The notes under the pieces are model-generated. The model made no database searches, was not told the DNA's origin, and was given only the letters and a program-made list of their open reading frames with translations. The position numbers and the translations under genes were made by a program. Below, in pieces: positions 58,909-64,000 of a stretch of 64,000 nucleotides of DNA (position 1 is its first letter; every line of letters begins with the position of its first letter). The DNA is from Campylobacter concisus (lineage in GTDB: Bacteria > Campylobacterota > Campylobacteria > Campylobacterales > Campylobacteraceae). Location of the stretch: positions 992,001-1,056,000 of the forward strand of contig NZ_CP049270.1 in assembly GCF_003048595.2 (NCBI RefSeq), read 5' to 3'.

Positions 58909-59283
58909 ATGAAAAATTATCAGGTTGCAAAGATCACAAACGAGCCAAGAGTTGAGCTAAAAGAGGCTTTAAATTTAACTGGCTGTGAGGTATCTATAAA
59001 CGAACTTCCAGCCAATGTGGGCGTGCCATTTGTCCATGCGCACAAACAAAACGAGGAACTTTACATTATCTTAGATGGTGATGGTGAGCTTTTTATCGAC
59101 GGTGAAATGCTAAAAGTAAGCAAAGGAGACACACTACGCATAGACCCAGAAGGCAAAAGGTGCTTTAGAGCTGGCAAAAGTGGTATAAAAATGATGTGTA
59201 TCCAAAGCAAAAAAGGTAGCCTAGAACAATACACTATGAGCGATGGTGTGATGGTTACAGACATCAAGCCAAGCTGGCTATAA
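58909..59283 (+). CDS. Small cupin protein
   Basis: A 124-residue single cupin domain. Motif 1 HAHKQNEELYIILDGDG supplies two His and a Glu for a metal; motif 2 is degenerate (GDTLRIDPEGKRCF), with no clear His. Cys at about 84 and 97. It is preceded by two operator-like repeats and a strong promoter, and followed 51 bp later by the NAD(P)-binding gene. Function unknown; probably a stress-response or quinone/electrophile enzyme. Confidence 0.8.
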   Translation: MKNYQVAKITNEPRVELKEALNLTGCEVSINELPANVGVPFVHAHKQNEELYIILDGDGELFIDGEMLKVSKGDTLRIDPEGKRCFRAGKSGIKMMCIQSKKGSLEQYTMSDGVMVTDIKPSWL

Positions 59284-59337
59284 TCTCAAAAACGTTGTTG
59301 CCTAGTAGTCAAAAAACAAAAATTTAAAGGAGAAATG

Positions 59338-59973
59338 ATGAAAATAGCAATCATAGGTGCAAATGGTAAAAGTGGTACAAATTTGGTGAACGAGGCTTTA
59401 AAACAAGGCTACGATGTCACAGCGATAGTTAGAAACAAAGAGTATAAAAATGACAACGTTAAAGTCATATATAAAGATATTTTTGATCTAGCTAAGTCCG
59501 ATCTAGCAGGCTTTGATGCAGTTATCAGTGCATTTGCCGCTTGGACACCAGAGACCTTCCCACTCCACAAAAAGGTTGCTGCTCATCTTGCAAATTTGCT
59601 AGAGGGTATCGGCACAAGACTACTTGTAGTTGGTGGCGCTGGTACATTATTTGTAGATGATAAGGGCACAATGGTGATGGATACGCCAGACTTCCCAGCT
59701 GCATATATGGGTGTGGCAAAGGCGACTGCAGAGTCTTATTTTGAGCTAAAAGGCAAGAGTGATTTGCTTTGGACATATGTAAGTCCAGCAGGTGACTACG
59801 ACGCAAATGGTGCTCGTACTGGTAAATACGTGCTTGGTGGAGATAATCTCATCTTAAACTCAAAAAATGAGAGTTATATAAGCTATGCAGACCTTGCGCT
59901 TGCGATCATAGACGAGCTAAAAAACAAAAAATTTATACAAAAACGCTTCACAGGAGTTAGTGAGCGAGCATAA
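59338..59973 (+). CDS. NAD(P)H-binding atypical SDR (YwnB-like)
   Basis: A 211-residue protein of the NmrA/YwnB type: IGANGKSGTNLV binds the dinucleotide, GGAGTLF and YVSPAGDY are further family motifs, and there is no classical YxxxK. The second of two adjacent ATGs (59338) has better spacing from AAAGGAG. It is placed between the cupin gene and an Rrf2 regulator; in Bacillus subtilis ywnB adjoins the Rrf2-family gene ywnA, supporting the pairing. The substrate is unknown. Confidence 0.8.
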   Translation: MKIAIIGANGKSGTNLVNEALKQGYDVTAIVRNKEYKNDNVKVIYKDIFDLAKSDLAGFDAVISAFAAWTPETFPLHKKVAAHLANLLEGIGTRLLVVGGAGTLFVDDKGTMVMDTPDFPAAYMGVAKATAESYFELKGKSDLLWTYVSPAGDYDANGARTGKYVLGGDNLILNSKNESYISYADLALAIIDELKNKKFIQKRFTGVSERA

Positions 59974-59990
59974 AATTATAGTTTTGACAT

Positions 59991-60010
59991 AGCTGGCAAA
60001 AAAGCCGGCT
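59991..60010 (+). terminator. Hairpin after the YwnB-like gene
   Basis: AGCTGGC and GCCGGCT form a 7-bp stem (one G-T pair) around AAAAAA. It is not followed by a T run, so termination may be partial. Confidence 0.45.
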
Positions 60011-60083
60011 TGTCAAATCTAAACTAAAAAACTGCTTTTAGTAAAAATTTAAAGTATAATCAGAGAAAATTTCAAGGACGATT

Positions 60084-60497
60084 GTGCAAGTAGGGATTAA
60101 GTTTTCAACCGCGGTTCATGTAGTTTTAGCAGCTTGTTTTTTTAAAGACGAAAAAGTCACGAGCGAATTTATAGCAGGTAGTATAAACACAAATCCTGTC
60201 ATAGTTAGGCGTCTGCTTGGCACTCTAAAGGCTGCGGGACTTGTGAATGTCGTAGCTGGAGTTGGTGGTGTGAGTCTTGCGAAAGAGCCAAAAGATATAA
60301 CCCTCCTTCAAATTTTTAACGCAGTAAATGATAAAGAAAAACTTTTCAAGATCCACTCTGACTCACCTAAAGCCTGCCCACTTGGTGGCAAGATCGAGGG
60401 ACTTTTAACCGGTCACTTCCTAAAAGCACAAGAAGCTTTAGAAGATAGTTTAAGAAGCATTACTTTACAAGATCTATTAGATGAACTTATTAATTAA
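60084..60497 (+). CDS. Rrf2-family transcriptional regulator (YwnA-like)
   Basis: A 137-residue Rrf2 winged-helix regulator. NPVIVRRLLGTLKAAGLV is the recognition region and ITLLQIFNAV the family dimer helix. The three-Cys iron-sulfur cluster of IscR/NsrR is absent; only Cys18 and Cys98 are present, so a thiol switch is more likely. It starts at GTG 60084 after AAGGA. A TATAAT lies at 60055-60060. The likely target is the operon just upstream with the two inverted repeats. Confidence 0.85.
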   Translation: MQVGIKFSTAVHVVLAACFFKDEKVTSEFIAGSINTNPVIVRRLLGTLKAAGLVNVVAGVGGVSLAKEPKDITLLQIFNAVNDKEKLFKIHSDSPKACPLGGKIEGLLTGHFLKAQEALEDSLRSITLQDLLDELIN

Positions 60498-60563
60498 AAG
60501 CAGGTAAACTAAGTTATAGAATTTAAAAAGCAGGCAGATATATAAAAAACCAATCTATTTTAT

Positions 60564-60592
60564 TAGTTAGAAGCACCATACACTCCTAACTA
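60564..60592 (+). terminator. Terminator of the Rrf2 gene
   Basis: TAGTTAG (60564-60570) pairs with CTAACTA (60586-60592) around a 15-base loop and is followed by TTTTTA. Confidence 0.5.
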
Positions 60593-60638
60593 TTTTTATA
60601 TACTTTATGTAAGAATTTTTATAAATTTCTAGCTTTTA

Positions 60639-61085
60639 TTACTCTTTACTCTTCTCTTTTTTAGCTTTACTCTTTTTCTCTGTTTTATCTTTTAGGCTTT
60701 CTTTCTTATCTTTTATCTCTTTTATACTATCATCTTTAGCACTATCTTTTTTCTCTTTTACTTCATCACTCTTTTTACTTGCTTTTTCTTTTATCTCATC
60801 TTTTTTAGATTTTATTTTTGATTTTGTGTCATCTATCTTTGTAGTACCTGATACTGATATATCTGATTTTAAATTTTCAAATGTCTTATCACCTATACCA
60901 TTTACATTTTTTATGTCTTCTATTGAGTTAAATTTATTTGCTTTTCTATACTCTATTATTGCATCTGCCTTTGAAGATCCTATACCATCTAAACTCATTA
61001 ACTCTTCTTTTGTAGCTGTGTTTAAATTTATGGCTGCTAGTAATGTAGAAGCTGCTACTAATAGTGAGAATACAATCTTTTTCAT
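60639..61085 (-). CDS. ComEA-like helix-hairpin-helix protein with charged tail
   Basis: A 148-residue protein with a signal peptide (about 1-18), then a ComEA-type HhH pair (INLNTATKEELMSLDGIG and IKNVNGIGDKTFENL, about 20-80), then about 65 residues of Lys/Glu/Asp-rich repeats. ComEA binds incoming DNA in the periplasm during natural transformation. Start at 61085 follows AAGGA; a 21-residue extension is rejected. The tail is unusual for the family. Confidence 0.85.
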   Translation of the reverse strand: MKKIVFSLLVAASTLLAAINLNTATKEELMSLDGIGSSKADAIIEYRKANKFNSIEDIKNVNGIGDKTFENLKSDISVSGTTKIDDTKSKIKSKKDEIKEKASKKSDEVKEKKDSAKDDSIKEIKDKKESLKDKTEKKSKAKKEKSKE

Positions 61086-61308
61086 TTTTGTCCTTTTTGG
61101 GTAAATTTGGGTTTGGAGTCTATCATATTTGGTGTTTTTAGTCAACACTCGTATAAAAGCATAAACTAAAAGATATTTATAAATGTAAAGATAAAAAGTC
61201 TAATTATTTAAAAATATAAATAAATATAAGATTTGATATTTTGTTATAAATTAAGAAATAATATTTTAAAAGATAATTGTTTAGATAAAGAATATTAAAA
61301 ATTAACAA

Positions 61309-61427
61309 AGCCCGCAACGACCTACTTTTCCAACATCCCAGTAAGGGAGAGTATCATCAGCCAGGACGAGCTTAGCTTCTTGGTTCGAGATGGAGCAAGG
61401 CGTTTCCTCGTCTGTATAGTCACGGGC
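61309..61427 (-). rRNA. rrf: 5S ribosomal RNA
   Basis: About 119 nt on the minus strand; ends pair as GCCCGTG / GCGGGC, and the interior has the usual CCATCTCGAACC, GAAGCTAAGC and GGGATG segments. It is followed by an AT-rich tail. Ends are approximate. The 223 bp before it (61086-61308) are AT-rich and empty. Confidence 0.93.
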
Positions 61428-61554
61428 AGTGTTAAATAAAAGATATATTAGATAAATCTCTTATTTAACACTACTTGATAAAGTTAAAAGTCATAAACAA
61501 AGTTTTATAAAAACATATCTTATTAAGTTTTTATCCTTAACAAGGAAGTGATGC

Positions 61555-64000
<2,446 letters not shown>

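Overview
The window looks like chromosomal DNA of a Campylobacter close to C. concisus or C. curvus. The evidence is the low-GC, AAATTT-rich sequence, dense genes with 4-23 bp overlaps, and gene order I recall from C. jejuni: mnmH-HIT-trpC-TPR-methyltransferase; truD-thiL; flgI-flgJ-flgM-flgN-flgK; murF-hydrolase-Phd-ddl-ruvA-fapA | murJ-cysS-msbA-pyrD-M16 protease-dapA-SDR. The species is an inference. There is no prophage, insertion sequence, CRISPR array or tRNA gene.

Layout. 1-11.1 kb (minus strand): acetolactate synthase (cut by the window edge), then a long cluster for tRNA 2-selenouridine, HIT hydrolase, trpC, a TPR protein, a Cys-cluster protein, a methyltransferase, a 750-residue coiled-coil envelope protein, a flavin oxidoreductase and class II DAHP synthase. 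11.2-16.1 kb (plus): two DMT/EamA transporters, a small membrane protein and a type IV McrBC restriction locus whose mcrB is frameshifted. 16.1-22.7 kb (minus): nagZ, gpsA, gatB, atpB, a TSUP transporter, sodC and a TIGR02757 protein. 22.7-30.5 kb: two flagellar blocks, flgI-J-M-N-K (minus; sigma-54 promoter plus an internal sigma-28 promoter at flgM) and flaG-fliD-fliS-fliT-like (plus; sigma-28 promoter). 30.5-36.9 kb: RNase P RNA, an S51 peptidase, truD, thiL, hypotheticals and a membrane-anchored murF. 36.9-50.8 kb: cell wall, recombination and lipid genes, then pgsA. 51-58.8 kb: rseP, yggS, comF, two lipoproteins, a tautomerase, lepA, a CDF metal exporter and an ABC membrane domain with no ATPase. 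58.8-61.1 kb: a cupin / NAD(P)-binding protein / Rrf2 regulator module, then a ComEA-like protein. 61.3-64.0 kb: 5S and partial 23S rRNA (minus).

The most interesting points are: (i) two copies of TTGTAA-N9-TTACAA bracketing a near-consensus promoter in front of the cupin-YwnB-like pair, next to an Rrf2 regulator; (ii) an McrB whose N-terminal domain resembles the DNA-binding 'core-binding' domain of tyrosine recombinases; (iii) three single-base frameshifts within about 2 kb (rarD start, mcrB twice), each consistent with one missing A; (iv) two copies of a structured intergenic repeat, downstream of truD and of lepA; (v) a MurF in which membrane segments stand where the substrate-binding domain is expected.
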